The position numbers were made by a program, and so were the translations under genes. The notes below the pieces were generated by a model, which saw nothing but the letters and a program-made list of their open reading frames with translations, did not search any database and was not told the origin of the DNA. A stretch of 64,000 nt of DNA from assembly GCA_025024175.1 (NCBI GenBank), contig QCXZ01000137.1, positions 19,840,001 to 19,904,000 of the forward strand. The letters run 5' to 3'. Shown here one piece after another: positions 1 to 13,134 of this stretch (position 1 is the stretch's first letter; every line of letters begins with the position of its first letter). This stretch comes from Rhyzopertha dominica. Taxonomy: Eukaryota; Arthropoda; Insecta; Coleoptera; Bostrichidae.

Positions 1-134
1 AAGATGATACAAAAATGGCGACGGTACAGCTGAATTCAAAACAAAAAAGTAATTCAGTATTGTCGAAACCGCAACCTTCTAGCATTAATAGGTACCAAGA
101 TACCCTACAATTACAACGAAAATGGGACACCCTG
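1..134 (+). repeat. Truncated copy of a TA-flanked inverted-repeat element (family A)
   Basis: The window opens inside one arm of the same element seen complete at 34951-36032. The outer end reads GGGACACCCTG and is followed by TA at 135-136, as in the complete copy. The rest of this copy lies outside the window. An 86-codon open frame runs through it, but the frame is a by-product of the repeat and I do not call it a gene. Confidence 0.75.
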
Positions 135-320
135 TACATGTTCATACTTTCAATGGGCCTGTGTGGAAAAATTTGTCAAAATCTTTTCCTTGCAAGATTA
201 CGCCCTTATTTCAATCCTTTAGCCACCTGCAATACTCAAGCCTCTGGTTTTTGGAGGCCAGGCTCAATTAATTAATCATTTAGTGAACACGTCTTGCGTG
301 AAGATATGGATAGAGATATT

Positions 321-1103
321 TACCTCCACATCCAACGGATGGGAAGTATTGTATCGCGAAAAAAATTTTCAAAAATTTTTATTTGTTCATTCACTTTAAA
401 ATGGTCGAAAACGCAAAAAAACAAAATTTGAGCAAAAACAAATTTCTTGTCTGTGTCTGTGGTTTTGTTTGTGAACACGATAACTTTCGAAAGACTTAAT
501 ATATGAACTTGAAATTTGACAAACGTATAAATCTCAACTACCCAAAGCGATCTATTGTTTGTGGGGTAAGTAGGGTATCGTTTTAGTATGTGATTAGCAG
601 TATAATTGCGAGTATTATTCGTTCTTATAAATTTTCGGTGCAGCAAACTCTTTAGAAGATATTCGCAAAAAAAGCGTCACTTAAAGAAAACTGTTTTTCC
701 TAAATATCTCCGAATGTATTTAATGTATTCAAAAACTGAAAATACCATCAGATAGGAATTAAAATTTCTCACAAAAAGTGTCTTACAAAATTTATCCAAA
801 ATTTTGACATTTTCGAAATATTTCCAAAAAACCTATTTTAGACCCTGCTCGTATGATTTGTTTTAAATTTTGGCATTATATAGAAACTCAAATTTCTGAT
901 CAGAAAGCANTCTTGTAATTTTTTGTTAAGTTTATAATTTTCGAGTTATTTGGAAAAACCTATTTTAAAAATGTATATTTTTGCTAATGTCACGAGGACT
1001 GTTTGTCTGTGTAGAGAGAAAAAGTACTCAAAACCTGATTACTAATCGTATAGTATAAGAAATAAAAACATAAATGTCATTTTGACAATTGGATGTGGAA
1101 GTA
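321..1103. mobile_element. Possible short-TIR element
   Basis: A 16-bp sequence near TACCTCCACATCCAAC at 321-336 recurs in inverted orientation at 1088-1103 with about two mismatches. The enclosed 780 bp is very AT-rich, contains runs such as TTTGTCTGTGTCTGTG and has no credible coding frame. No convincing target-site duplication was seen, so the boundaries are tentative. Confidence 0.35.
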
Positions 1104-1112
1104 TTGATTAAG

Positions 1113-4100
1113 TTTGCAGCGGTTTTTTTTTACTTGCGTTAAGGAACATTTTTTCCATATGTGTGGTAACCCGAAGTACGGTGTAATCAAAGGCTAACTT
1201 TAATCCACAAAACTATTATTTATTCCTTCCACCAATGCAACCCTAAACACATGTCATTGTTAACATAAAGAATGTAACTCCCTATCCTGTCATTTTTACA
1301 TCACCCACTATATAACTTAATGAGTATCCCGTATGCCGTACGTAAGAGCTAACCTCTCAGGATTACTCAACGGAGTCCGTCTCCGTCGCATCGGCTGATC
1401 TCCACAATATGTTATTCCCAGGGGGACTCATAAATTTACCTTCATTTCACTTACACCAATGTACTTTTCAACCTTCTTCAAGGCTTTCATGCCAAAATAG
1501 GGCACCTAAATATGTCACTATCTGACAGACTATTAGGTGAAATACCCTCTATATGCGAATTGTGTTTGTAAGAAGTGAAAGTCATGATGCGAACTATCTC
1601 TGTCATGCAGGTGCCAATCTTGAGCGAAATGATGAGATGGTAAAGATTAGAACTATATCGTTAGTTGTTTATAAGTAGTGATATGATACATGCACAAAAA
1701 TCTGGAACTGTACAATATTAAGTAAATAAAGAAAGCCTTAAAGCAATACATTGCAGGTAATGGAGAAGCAAATATATTACAAAAGGTAACAGTACAGTTT
1801 AAACCTTGCACTCCAAGATGTGCGGGTAAAAATGCCATTTTAATAATTTAATAACAAGTTTATTTGCACGTAAATTTGTTTAATTTTGAGAAGTGCTGTA
1901 AACGTCAATTCCGCAAAAACTTTTTAACCAATTGCCTTAAAATAAAAAAGTTTTTTAATAAAAGAGAATCAATTAATCTGCAGTCAAGCATTTCTACGAA
2001 ATTAAAATGTCTCCTCACCATTAACCGTAGGAAATTAAAATCCCTATACTAGGGTGTCTGCAACACTTCCCTCGACTCCTCCTGCTCCCCCGGAATTTTA
2101 AAGTACACGCAAATTTACCTACTCCTCGAAGAAACTTCCGAAAAACATCTGCATTTAGATTACGTATTATCGGGAACAATAAAATCGAAGAGCCCTCTCA
2201 ACTTTCGATTACCGAGCAATTTGCCGAGGGTAATTTAGACTGATTTGAAATTTACGCTCCCCATTTTCGAGGGGGTGTGTAGTGTCCGTTTTGGGAAATT
2301 TACTGTGGATTCCGTAGGTACATAAAAAGCGGTGTGGGGGATTTTGTAACACTGGTTCTCGTTCGATTGCAGTATGTTTTCCAGTGGATTTATGTCCAAT
2401 AAATTTTATACTCAAGCGCTGGTAAACATTCGAAGATATACGGTCAGTTGGACAGTTCATCTAAAATCTTATATAATGGAGTACATGCGTCGTTGTCTCC
2501 GACCGCTATGGTTGTGGAGAAAGAAAGAAGGAAGTATGGCTTAATTCATTTTCTTAAAATTGAAACTTCCATACTTATAAGTTTATTACTGATTCTTATT
2601 GTTTCATTTTAAATGGGTGAGAAATATTTATGGTATGCCTTCTTTTTAATAGTAATATACTTTTCCTCGAAATAAAGTTGCTTAAAAAGTTGTACAATTA
2701 CCACTGAAAATATGAACCTTTGGTCACATGTCGGACATTATGAATCTTTATTGGTTGATATAAGCTAATTCTTTTATAAGCCTCTACTGCAGTTCTCAGA
2801 AACTCTCTACCTGAGTTACGAATATCTTTGATTTCAAACATCCCCCCACAAAAAAGTAGTGTTGTAAGATTCGGATAACAAACACGGCATTCGTGGAGGT
2901 TGCCAAGTCTAGACCATCTTCCTGGGTAGGTACGGTCGTCTGCAATATAAATGAAACAATAAGTAGTTTTAAATATTCATCGGTAAGCCCATTATAGAGT
3001 TATTTATGAGAAAAATGTACAGTAATAAGCTTGTGGATAAGTAATGTCTAGTGTACAAAAATTAAACAATATTTGTCTGTAATAATGCTTTACCCCAATG
3101 TTCGCATTTACTTTGCTGCCGACTCTGCTTACTTGCCAACACTGTTAAGATATTAGGCCGTGAAGCGTGAAATATTGTCATGAAAGGACACGAGGGCGTG
3201 GAAAGTTAACTTTCATCGAGTGAAATTCTTCAGGATTATTTTACACCGTCTAAATTATTGTGGACTCTATCAGAGTCACCAATTTATTGCAATATAACAA
3301 CCAACTAACGTAAGCTTTAACGAATACACATTTATTTACTGAATTTTTCTGTTTGTAATGTCTCTGGCTAAGGAGATGTGGTTATAAAATTCTTACGTCA
3401 CGCCACTGTGTTATAGTAGTACAGAAATAAACTATGAAAATCAAATTCACGAAAACAGGTACCGCTAACTGTTATTTCAATAACATACGAAATATACTTA
3501 AACCTTTTTTACTGCAATTTGTCTTATCCATAGCTTGTCATACTAGAAGATATTCTTAAGGTGTGATATAATATTTTTGAATCTNTTTCAAAAACGTATG
3601 TTTATAAAAAAAATTATATTACATTACATTCAGTAGCTATGTGGTTTCGTGGGATCTATTTTCTGATGTTTGCGTGTCTATGGAAATTTCAGTATCTGAC
3701 AGAAAGATATGCATCGTGATTTGCAGCAGTTGGGGGTATGCCTAGTTTATTGCCTCATTATTATTCACGTGTAAACTTAGTTATAACTTATCAAATTTGT
3801 GTTTCACATACTTATTGCTTTTTCTGAATGCATGTCTAATTCAATGTCAATTTGCTGTTCCTTCCATAAGTATGTGGTTTTATCACGTAACCGAAAACAT
3901 TTACACTTTGATCTTGTACTGTACAACATGCAGACATTTTATAAATGCGAAATTTTGGCTGTTGTCCTTCCTCTAAAAGGTCAAACTGGCTTGTCAAAAA
4001 TTAGAGCGTTTTAGGTAGCTTTTACAATTATATTGTTTCTTCTTAAATATGTATAATTTGTTTATTTGTTATGTGCACTTCTACTCCAGAAAAATTTCCA

Positions 4101-4199
4101 CGAAAGCAACTCAGACTTCTTTAGCTAAGTAACAAATTTATCACTAATACAAGTAAGTTTGACTAATTATATGTTAATATAACTTTAGTTAACTATTAA
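1113..4199. other. No gene recognised
   Basis: AT-rich sequence without a convincing coding frame; the short open frames have random-looking composition. The stretch 2060-2480 is somewhat richer in GC and could hold a conserved non-coding element, but nothing in the sequence proves it. Confidence 0.5.
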
Positions 4200-4310
4200 A
4201 ATATCATACCAAGCCTTTGATGTATAAAGAAAACCAGTTCTAAGCCCTGCTGTCTGCACTAAACCTAAATTGCATTGACGAGCTATAATAATGCGAAATA
4301 GATCTAGTCT
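4200..4310 (+). repeat. Dispersed repeat family B, left part only
   Basis: About 100 bp here align by eye with 52943-53045. Shared blocks include AAACCAGTTCTA, ACCTAAA and GCGAAATAG in the same order and spacing. The right part of the repeat, which follows in the 53-kb copy, is absent, and a LINE relic begins about 30 bp downstream. The family may be a SINE or part of a larger transposon; its class is unknown. Confidence 0.55.
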
Positions 4311-4337
4311 AGTCTGTTTGCAAGATGACAGTACAGA

Positions 4338-5450
4338 AAGGGTGATCCCAACAATTGTTCTAACTTTAGGCCTATTTCAATTTTGTCTGTGATCTCAAAT
4401 ATAATAGAATCTCTAATAAGAAAGCGCTTGGTCAATTACATCGAAAAGAACAATCTCGTAGAGTCCATCTCAACATAGATTTAGGAAAAGAAAATCAACA
4501 GTAACAGTAATGATCGAAGTGGTCAAATCAATTATAGAAGCCTTTCAAAACAAGCAAGACAAAATTTAACTTGTCTAGACCTGTCAAAAGCATTTGGCAG
4601 CGTCAACCATGAGATCGTGCTGGACAGACTTGATTATTATGGGATTAGGGGTACACTAGCCGAATTGATGCGGTCAGTAGAACAATAGGTTGTTCCACAG
4701 TGAGAACATGGGGTACGGGGTTTGTCAGGGGTCCATATTGGGCCCCATATTATTTCTCACTTTTATAAATGAGTTGCCATCAAGTGTGACTACCTGTAGA
4801 ACAACCATCTTCGCCGACGGCACTTCATTTGTTGGTGTGGCAAGGGACAGAAATTTTCTGAAATTGAAAACTCAACTAGCTATTGGGGATGCTCAGAACT
4901 GGCTAAATTCAAACGGCCTACACCCGAATAGAGACAAAACACAGAGTTTATTACTTACAATTCAACAACAGATGAAGCAGGGTGAAGCAATGGTGTTGGG
5001 GTTTCATGTGGACTCCTCCTTGACCTAGAAAACACATATAAATTGTTTGTGTCTGAAACTATCGTCGCAATATTCCAGTCGAAGGATATGGTTTATTATA
5101 GATGAAGTGGCAGTAAAATTAACTTAGTACGCCCATTTGCACAGCTTGCTGTCTTAAGGAGTCATCCTGTGGAGTGTATCATCAGCGTCGTTGAGGGTTT
5201 TCCTTCTGCAGAATCGGGCCGTCCGTGCTGGGTGGGAGCATCCTAAAGAGAGAGTTGCAAACAAATTTTCAGACAACAACAAATACACTACCTGCAGTAT
5301 ACATGGTCATTTGTATCTGTCATGTTCACAGTCGTCATCAAACCATCTCAGAAGGTCACTCTACCTACCACGAATGCGGAACAAGAATACAAAATAATTT
5401 AGCCATCCCAAGGTATAGGATGAATAAGTGCCAAAAAAGCTTTGAGTAAA
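4338..5450 (+). pseudogene. LINE (non-LTR retrotransposon) reverse-transcriptase relic
   Basis: Across several frames the translation follows the order of a LINE ORF2 reverse transcriptase. First comes a block containing NFRPISIL (about 4350-4410), then a DLSKAF-like block (about 4575-4600). Next is GVCQGSILGPILF in an open frame at 4690-5028, followed by the catalytic box, where FADD is altered to FADG. A degraded C-terminal region with a KELQ/NTRN-type ending runs to about 5450. Stops and frame changes occur between blocks, so it is dead. No endonuclease domain or ORF1 was found, consistent with 5' truncation. The clade (jockey/CR1-like) is a family-level inference. Confidence 0.85.
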
Positions 5451-5616
5451 AAAGCCATAAGTAGAGTCAACTTCAAACAAGTACTAAAATCAGTGTCGAT
5501 GGATATGGCGCCATATACAATAGAAAAGGCTCTTGAATTAAACTATAATGCAGCATTTGCCATGTTGACATGTTAAATACGAGTGTGAAACTGCATTTTT
5601 TATACGACATATCTTT

Positions 5617-5788
<172 letters not shown>

Positions 5789-6704
5789 CCACTTCATCAT
5801 TTGTATTTTACGACTACACCTAGTATAGCCGGGCCAGGTGTAGTTGGAAAAGTTCCAGTTCAAAATTTATTATTAAGTTAATAACAGGAATGAAGTAGAG
5901 ATTAGGCATTATAATTTTTATTGACAGTGAAATTCTTTTATCGAGAATCGTTGTTATTATAAGTACAGCTTATTAATATTATTATGACTCTTACTTCTTT
6001 ACTTAATAATACATCTTAGTATGTTTGTTGACAGGCCCCTGCCGGACTCAAATAAGCGGGTAATAGATGCAAGCAAGCAGAGTAAGGTAGGATTTTTTAA
6101 TTTATTTAGTAGAGAAATATGTGGTGTATGAGATTTCAGCTCTACCCTTAATATTTTGTTTGCGATGAAACAGGGGAACTAAATGGATTCCTACAGGTTT
6201 CTATAAATGATTCAGGCAACACGGGCGGCGTTGATTTCTGAATTCTTTGTGCCGCCTTTTTATAACTGCTGCCAAGCTAAAATATGCACGGCGATAGAAG
6301 TTGAAGATTGCAGATCAATGTGACACGACAGCTGCGAAACATGAGCTTTCTGCAAGCTTAAAATTAATTATCCTTCAGAACACTACTGAATATGATCAAA
6401 ATACAAACTCCCAGGCGTTTTCTCATATTAAAATATATCAAATAATTAAAAAATCGAAAGATGCCAAATATACGTCACTTTCATGAGAGGTGGCACATTG
6501 ATTTAATCGATAATATCCATAAACGCCCTGGATGCATGAATCCTTTATAGAAACCCTGTACGGTGATTACCAGCTTTCTAAACAATGACGTATTGAAGCA
6601 GTTCAGTCGTAATCGATTGAAAATGAAGCCCTTGAAACATTCTTAAACCAACTTTTTAAAGTGAGTAACAGAAATGATCTGTTTAATAACATGTACATGT
6701 TTGT
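5789..6704. other. No gene recognised
   Basis: AT-rich sequence between the microsatellite and the hAT-like element. I see no coding frame, repeat pair or RNA gene that I can support. Confidence 0.5.
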
Positions 6705-6711
6705 TGTAAGG

Positions 6712-8021
6712 CAGTGATGGGAGTTTACGCGTAAATTATAATTTTCTACGTTACATGCGTAGAAAATGTAGATAAAGCACTTTGGCGTAGATTTTAAGTA
6801 GAAAATATAAAACGAGTATATTATGCATGGCTAAAATGTATTAAGTACATACTAAAACAAAATGAAATTAGTTTGATTCTAGTTTCCCTGTTTCGTTGGC
6901 TTCTCCATGTGTCAAATTTCTTAAAATTTTATAGTTTTTATATCTAATACGTTAAATGGACATAGCCGTCGCTTTTTATTATATTAAAGTCTTCGCAAAT
7001 AAGTAGAAATCGACTTCGTATGTTAAAATAGTGTTCACTCTTCTTTCTTTCGATTTTTATTTCAAATCTTTGTCAGGGCTTCTATAAACATTTACAATGG
7101 TACACAAGTATATATATGTAGTTGAACCGTACTGAAAATGCGGTTTATAAATAAGAGGTCAACTAAAACATGCAAAATACGATCCATTTATGTATAATGT
7201 TATTTGGAATTTGAAGTTTTGATTTTAGACAGATAAATAACAAAATCTGAAACTTGCAACATAGCTACCACATTTTTTATAAATAACTGCACGGTTTACT
7301 AAACATTTTTATTTTCTTAACTTATGATTTTAATATGTCTGAGACAATAAATAGATGTAAATGTAAATATTATATTACAAACTTGCATATCATATTTCAG
7401 TAAGTAGTCAGTGTATACAAACGGTTTTTTTGGTTCATTGAAACACAAAAGACAAGGCTTTACGACATCTTTCCTTCCACAACTATATTAAGTTGTTTTC
7501 CTAACACACTATCAAATTCGGTACCGCAGTTACAAGTTGATTTTTTTCCAAAGAATTTTTTTACTACAACACAACTAGTTGGTCATAGTTAGTTGCTTCT
7601 TTAGATCAATGTATCTGGTTCAGCAACAAGAACTGCTTGTGTACCCTGTTGATCTGCTTTCAAAGAATTTGCGATAAAAGAACATGAGTAGCTTATGAAA
7701 TTTCTGTTTACAGCGAAGAAAGAACATAAAATCACAGTTTACAGTCATTAAGGAGTCCATTTGACCGACTGAGGGCTTCAAAGTGCTTTTCACAGCACGC
7801 TTGTCGGGTCTTCTGGCCCTAAGGTATGACCAAATATGTTATTGCTGTTTAGACATTTACCACGTTTAGAGCAGTAGTGGTAATAGACACCATTAAATAA
7901 CTAAATATTTCTAAATTTCTGATTATCTACACAATGCTATTTTCTACAGTAGANTTTCAATGTACAATATTACATAGTTTACGCGTAGATCTACATGACG
8001 TATTCTACGCGCCCATCACTG
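6712..8021. mobile_element. Non-autonomous hAT-like DNA transposon
   Basis: The ends are CAGTGATGGG and CCCATCACTG, perfect 10-bp inverted repeats with the CA(G)TG-type start common in hAT elements. The subterminal sequence is enriched for TACGCGTAGA-like and TTCTACG motifs at both ends. The right flank is TGTAAGAG (8022-8029). The left flank is TGTAAGG (6705-6711), which fits an 8-bp target duplication that has lost one A. No open transposase frame remains in the 1.31-kb interior, so it must have moved in trans or decayed. Confidence 0.85.
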
Positions 8022-8627
8022 TGTAAGAGTACCTTACTCAGTATAAATAACATACCCACTGTTCTTTTCTACTGTCAGATGAAGCAAGTTTCATTTATCT
8101 ACTTCACAAAGCACAGTTGAAAGGAATAATACTTCCTCGTTGACTTTAGATTGTATCGAAAGAAGATTTTATATTCTTGATGATACACTGCGAATTCTAC
8201 TTTTGAAATACTGTGTGAAAAATTTCAGGCGGACAATAAAAACTGCTTGATTAACTTTTGACTGCCATTATTTGGTAGTTGTGATAATTCTAGCTTTATA
8301 ACCGTGGTTTGAAAACTAAGGAGAAAACACAATAGCCTGTGAATGCGAATATATCACACTACAGTCAAAACTGAATAAGTTTAGTTGTTCAGCGAATTTT
8401 CTCTTATCTGGAGATCAAGGTGAACGATCAGAAAATATTACCANACATCAACTGTGCAAGTCAGTTCATTCCAATTTTGGGACGCTATTCAAATCGATAC
8501 AAGTTCTGCAGGCACCCCCACAATAATAAAACCCTACTACGGTTAGTCTCACAACACAAAGGATATGTAACATTAATTAATTCTAACCCTCTACTCCACT
8601 CTGTAACCAGTGAACAAACAATAAAAT
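8022..8627. other. No gene recognised
   Basis: AT-rich spacer with one short open frame (8420-8647) interrupted by an ambiguous base. Its peptide has no recognisable domain. Confidence 0.45.
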
Positions 8628-9236
8628 TAGGGATGTGTCGAATATAGATTATACCCAATACTGAATATTCGGATAAAAATTCTTGCCGAGTAAAGAATAC
8701 ACCAACATGTCTAACGAATTTTGTATTATTTGGTTCCTTATGTTCGATATTATTCGGTCCCGAATACTACATACATTATCTTTGTAACTTCGTAATTTAA
8801 AAAAATAGACACTATTTTAAATATGATATTTACCATATTTAGTTTTGTTCACTTTATATATAGAATATAGGTGCAAAGAAGAGACGTCATCTCTATATTT
8901 TTTACAACCAAATAAGATATAACAAAACACTGTCGGAAAACAATGAGATATGTTTACATATAGACGTGTTAGAGATATAGATTCAAGATATAACGCAGCA
9001 ATCGTCGTACACTTTAACAGCAAAAGATAGAAATATGTGAATAACATAAATATAACACAACATATACAAATAAATTATTGCAAACGTCCCCATTTGCGCG
9101 AAACATCAGCCCGGCAACGAACTAGCTGCTGATTCATACGGTTCAGTGCGAAAATGTCCGATACTGAATATCCAGTACCGGATATTCATAAAACCGAATA
9201 TAAGCGCATACCTATTCGGCCGCATTCGAAATGTAA
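8628..9236. mobile_element. Possible inverted element rich in ATTCG motifs
   Basis: The left side, starting near AGGGATGTGTCGAATA, carries ATATTCGG and CCGAATA motifs. The right side, up to about GCATTCGAAATGT, carries the same motifs in inverted order, including a nearly matching block around ATACTGAATAT on both sides. The pattern resembles subterminal repeats of hAT-type miniature elements, but the termini do not match well and no target duplication is clear. Confidence 0.35.
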
Positions 9237-9480
9237 CAAAAATGGGTCGTATGTATCGACCGCCGAAATATTCAGCATCTACTACCTGTTGTGTGGTGCC
9301 ATCAGCGTAAATAAAAACTATTTTAAAAGTGTTAGACTATTAGGTTTAAGAAATTCGAATGCCCGTGTTTCGTAGTAGACGAGCTGTTTTCTCATTATAT
9401 CCTCAGATTCGGGGTGAACCGTCACATGTGGTTGCAATTCCCACTTCCTGGAGGTCAGAGATTCTTGGCGTAAAGGTACG

Positions 9481-9946
9481 GCATCACCATAAGTGCAAAA
9501 TGAACTGGACTTTTTCATACGCCTCCAAGTGTTTACGCGCAAGCACCAGGTGATTTCAACGGAAACACTTCCTCACCTTCTGTTTGGCTGTTAATGTCCT
9601 TTTCAAAGGTTTCTTTTTCAGCAAGACTCTCGCGAAATTTGCAATGGAAGTCAAATAAATACGTATTAGTCCGATTGTCTATAATATACATTCAAATGCT
9701 AATATTATCCCATTTTCCTAAAAGTGATCGTAACATAAACATATTTCTTGTAAATTGAACATATCATCAAGAAAAATCGTGAGTGTTTGCCTAAATCGAG
9801 AAACTTTCCTTCGGTAAAATTAAAAAAAATCGCGATCATTTCAAACTGTTTCTTCACTAATACACGTCACCTCGGATCTAGTATTATCAAGTAAGGTAGA
9901 GCTTCATGCTTCACCATAAGTGCAACATTAACTGGACCTCTTCATA
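9481..9946 (+). repeat. Pair of 35-bp direct repeats
   Basis: A sequence starting CACCATAAGTGCAA and ending CTTCATA or TTTCATA occurs at about 9484-9518 and again at about 9911-9945, with roughly five mismatches. The 390 bp between them have no recognised gene. These could be fragments of one older repeat; nothing else about them is known. Confidence 0.5.
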
Positions 9947-10109
9947 GTAAACTGTTAACTGATCACAACAAATAATACTAGCGTCCTCGTAAAACTTTCT
10001 TACGAAGAAAAATAAACAATGATTGGATAATAGCCAGTTTACTTACCTATATTAATGTGTATCTAGTGAAAGATAATTATTAATAATTATTACCGCGATT
10101 CTAAAGAGG

Positions 10110-10159
10110 GCCTTGAAAGCTCAGTTCAAAAGGTCCCGAGTTCAACCCTCGGTCAAGAC
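10110..10159 (+). other. tRNA-like relic (T arm and acceptor stem, no anticodon arm)
   Basis: CCGAG-TTCAACC-CTCGG at 10136-10152 forms a perfect 5-bp TΨC-type stem with a 7-base loop of tRNA consensus. The next seven bases, TCAAGAC, can pair at six of seven positions with GCCTTGA at 10110-10116. AGCTCAGTT between them resembles the D-arm A box. The region between the A-box-like and B-box-like motifs is too short for an anticodon arm, so this is a tRNA pseudogene or the head of a tRNA-derived SINE, not a working tRNA. Confidence 0.45.
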
Positions 10160-10689
10160 TGGCAATACTTTTCCATTTCATACTTATGCCTGTTAACCCC
10201 TTAAAATATCATCTATGCTCATTAATGTGTATCTATATGATTATAGCGTAAACATGATAAATATCCTTAATACGACTACTAAATAGTTGCAAGTATTCGC
10301 AATTGGGTTTAGTTGCTCAAAATACTCGAGAACTAACTACAAATTACCTGTGGTTCAGTGAAATTTTATTTGAACATCAGAAATCAGTTGTAGTGTTGCT
10401 GACGTAGTTAGTCCCACCGATTTAGGAAGCGTGTTCCTGACGCCACATCCCAATTAAATCATTCCTCCGGGCAAAAATTTCGCTGCTCCATTTACACACG
10501 AGGAACGAGAACCCACACGTAAAATTCTCGCAGCGCACTGAATTTTCATGACGGAGCTCGCCCACGTACCTAGCATACGAAACAAAACACGGTGCTCCAT
10601 GTTTCAATGCAGAGCGAGTTATCCGTATTATATCCAGTCGCGGCTCGTCGTCCAGAATACAAGTTAAAATTTTGCAGAGGCTCTGCATT

Positions 10690-12200
10690 TATACATTCAT
10701 ATTTTATGGATGACAAAGGAAATACTGCAGATGATGGAAGAACATAAGAATAACAGGACCGCATACATGGAGATACACAGCTCAATACAAAGAAAGATCA
10801 ATGAAGCCCAACAGAAAGAAATATTGCCAAAATGCCATGAAAAAGCAATACTGCAACAAAGATCTGACTAATGTACATAAAAGAGTGACAGACATAATTA
10901 ACAAGTACAAAAGGAAATCCGTAAGAAAACTTGTCAATGACATCGGAGAACTTATTATGAAGCAGGAAACTATTACAGACATTTTTAGAGAAACTACATT
11001 TGTTTTTCGATGGAAGAAGGGATTCCCCTACCTTATCAACAGAAACTGTACCTCCAATACTAATAAATGAAATAAAAGAGCAGCCATTAAATTGTTGAAA
11101 GAAAGAAAAGCTTTCGGATGAAATCAATAAAAATGCTCTGCAAACTGTATAACAATATGACACCGGCAGTATCCCGAAAGAATGGCTTATATCGGAATTT
11201 TATTGTTGCCTAAGAAACAAGGAGCACAGAAATGCGGAGAATACAGAACCATTAACTGAATGAGGTATTTACTCAAACTTTACCTTAAAATTATTAATTG
11301 CAGCATATACAAGATATGCGAACAAATGGTGGCAAACACAATTTGTTTCATAAAGAGAGTAGGAACAAGAGATTAGGTCTACAACTATTATTCCAACTAT
11401 GTAAGGACATGAATTGCGCCATTTACACCTGTTTTGTAGACAACCGAAAGGCGTTGGCAAAATCCTACTGAAGAAGATACTAAAAGACACCGGAATGGAC
11501 AGCCACCGTAAAAATTAACACTGGAGATGAAACAACAGAGGCAATTAATTAATTAATTAATTAGTCATCTTTCCCTCCGATATTCAATCTTTATTCGGAA
11601 GAGATGTTTAGACAAACAAAATAAAATTTTTGGCCATAAGGAAAGAGAAAAAAGGAAATTGCCAAATAATTATTAAAAATATACTGATAGAACGGGTATC
11701 CAAATTTAATTATCTGGGAACCTTCGTAAACGAAAAGTTCATCAAAATTTTCTAAACTTGTCAAAAGCCACACCTTCAAACTACTTATCAGAGTAAGACT
11801 TCTGTGCTGCTATTTGTTTTACATATACTAGGAAATGGAATCTTGGACATTAACTGAAACAAGACAAAAGATACTTGAAGCCTTCGAGATGTGGTTCTAC
11901 AGAATGATCTTTAAAAAGATGTAATGTACACGAATAAGAAAAGGAAATTGGAATATCTTGGATATAGGTATAATGAGAAACGACACCAAATACAAATTCT
12001 TAAAATCTATCTTCCAATAATAAGTGTTTGGAAAGAGAGAGCTTGGAAGAACTTGAGGACATAGTATTCAAATCAACCACAGAACAGCAGTCAACAAAGT
12101 TGTCATAGCTAGGATGGTCGCCAATATTAGAAAAGAATGAGCATTCGAAGAAAAAAGTATATTATAAGAGTTACGTTGAAGACCGTAGGAATGGTAAGAC
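10690..12200 (+). pseudogene. LINE relic with insect-type endonuclease/reverse-transcriptase tail
   Basis: Translation in shifting frames gives the order of a widespread insect LINE ORF2. Recognisable blocks include AIKLLKERKAFG (about 11080-11120), GSIPKEWLISEF (about 11166-11202) and KKCGDYRTI-like sequence (about 11230-11250). NLYSEEMF follows at about 11585-11610. The hallmark tail contains ESWTLTETRQK and LEAFEMWFYR (about 11835-11905) and then TAVNKVVIARMVANIR (about 12085-12135). Stops and frameshifts occur throughout. The central catalytic part between about 11500 and 11590 is largely missing, so there is an internal deletion. The assignment to non-LTR retrotransposons is firm; the exact family is not. 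Confidence 0.85.
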
Positions 12201-12230
12201 ACTTCAATGTTGTGGTTTCAGAGATGTTAA

Positions 12231-12654
12231 TTTGAAAAAGTCATACGTATGACTTTGAGTAAAACTCCCCGTATCGAAGCATAAAAAAAATCGTAGTCTT
12301 GGACTGCATTCGATGCGGGTAGCAGGAATTTATTCATGGACTTCTCCACTTTAGTTTAGCGGTAGACATTTCGAAACATTTGTCCACGGAAAAGGGTAGT
12401 AATGAACAGAATTTGTCCTCGAACTGTTGAATCGAAATTCGAAAAATGACACTGACAGATTATGTTAGTAAAAAGCAATGAATTGCATTTTGTTTTCACG
12501 GCGTCTTCGTGCGTTAACAAATTATCACTTGACGATTTTTTTAAATTGAATACCTGTTATAAACATATTAATTATCACGGTAATATTTCAGCAACTTTAG
12601 ATTTTTTTATTTCATTGTACACATTATATCAGTCTTTTATCTTTTTGTAAATAA
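12231..12654. other. No gene recognised; host flank of the gypsy insertion
   Basis: AT-rich DNA between the LINE relic and the LTR element. It ends in TTTG (12655-12658), the left copy of the gypsy target duplication. Confidence 0.5.
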
Positions 12655-12658
12655 TTTG

Positions 12659-12886
12659 TATAACACTTACGGTTTCAAAATTAGTATATTAACCAACTAA
12701 ATGTACATAGATATAGAACACTAATAATAATAATAAATGAACTAGCTCTGCATCGACCAACCGTGCCAACGCAAAGTGCAGTAATAATCCTCCGCCTCCA
12801 GCAGGCTCCCTGTTATATCAGCATTTATGCTGACGTTTGCTGACGATTACGCATTATTACCAAACATCTTAACAACGGGTGTAACA
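12659..12886 (-). repeat. 3' LTR of the gypsy element
   Basis: This is the left copy of the 228-bp direct repeat and the downstream LTR in element orientation. It matches 18052-18279 throughout by eye. Two further identical bases (TT) follow, but in the other copy they belong to the target duplication. A short (TAA)n run lies inside it. Confidence 0.95.
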
Positions 12887-13134
12887 TTCGGCCATGCTAC
12901 CGTATTTCCGTCCCGGAAACATCATGACTTCATGGTATCTGTAAAGTCAAAACGTCTTATAAACAATATCATTTTTGTTTTAGTCAGTATAGATATCAAC
13001 ATGAACTGCAAGGGATGACACACATGCTGCGCATACACATGCGGCACCCACTATACAGCCCAATATCTGAACATAATCATCATAATCAAAATTACACACC
13101 AATAAACAAACAAGTAAGCAAATAAACTATGGCC

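Noticed and set aside
9154..9553. Overlapping frames on both strands near a short direct repeat
   Set aside because: No coding pattern; part of the region is repeat-like.
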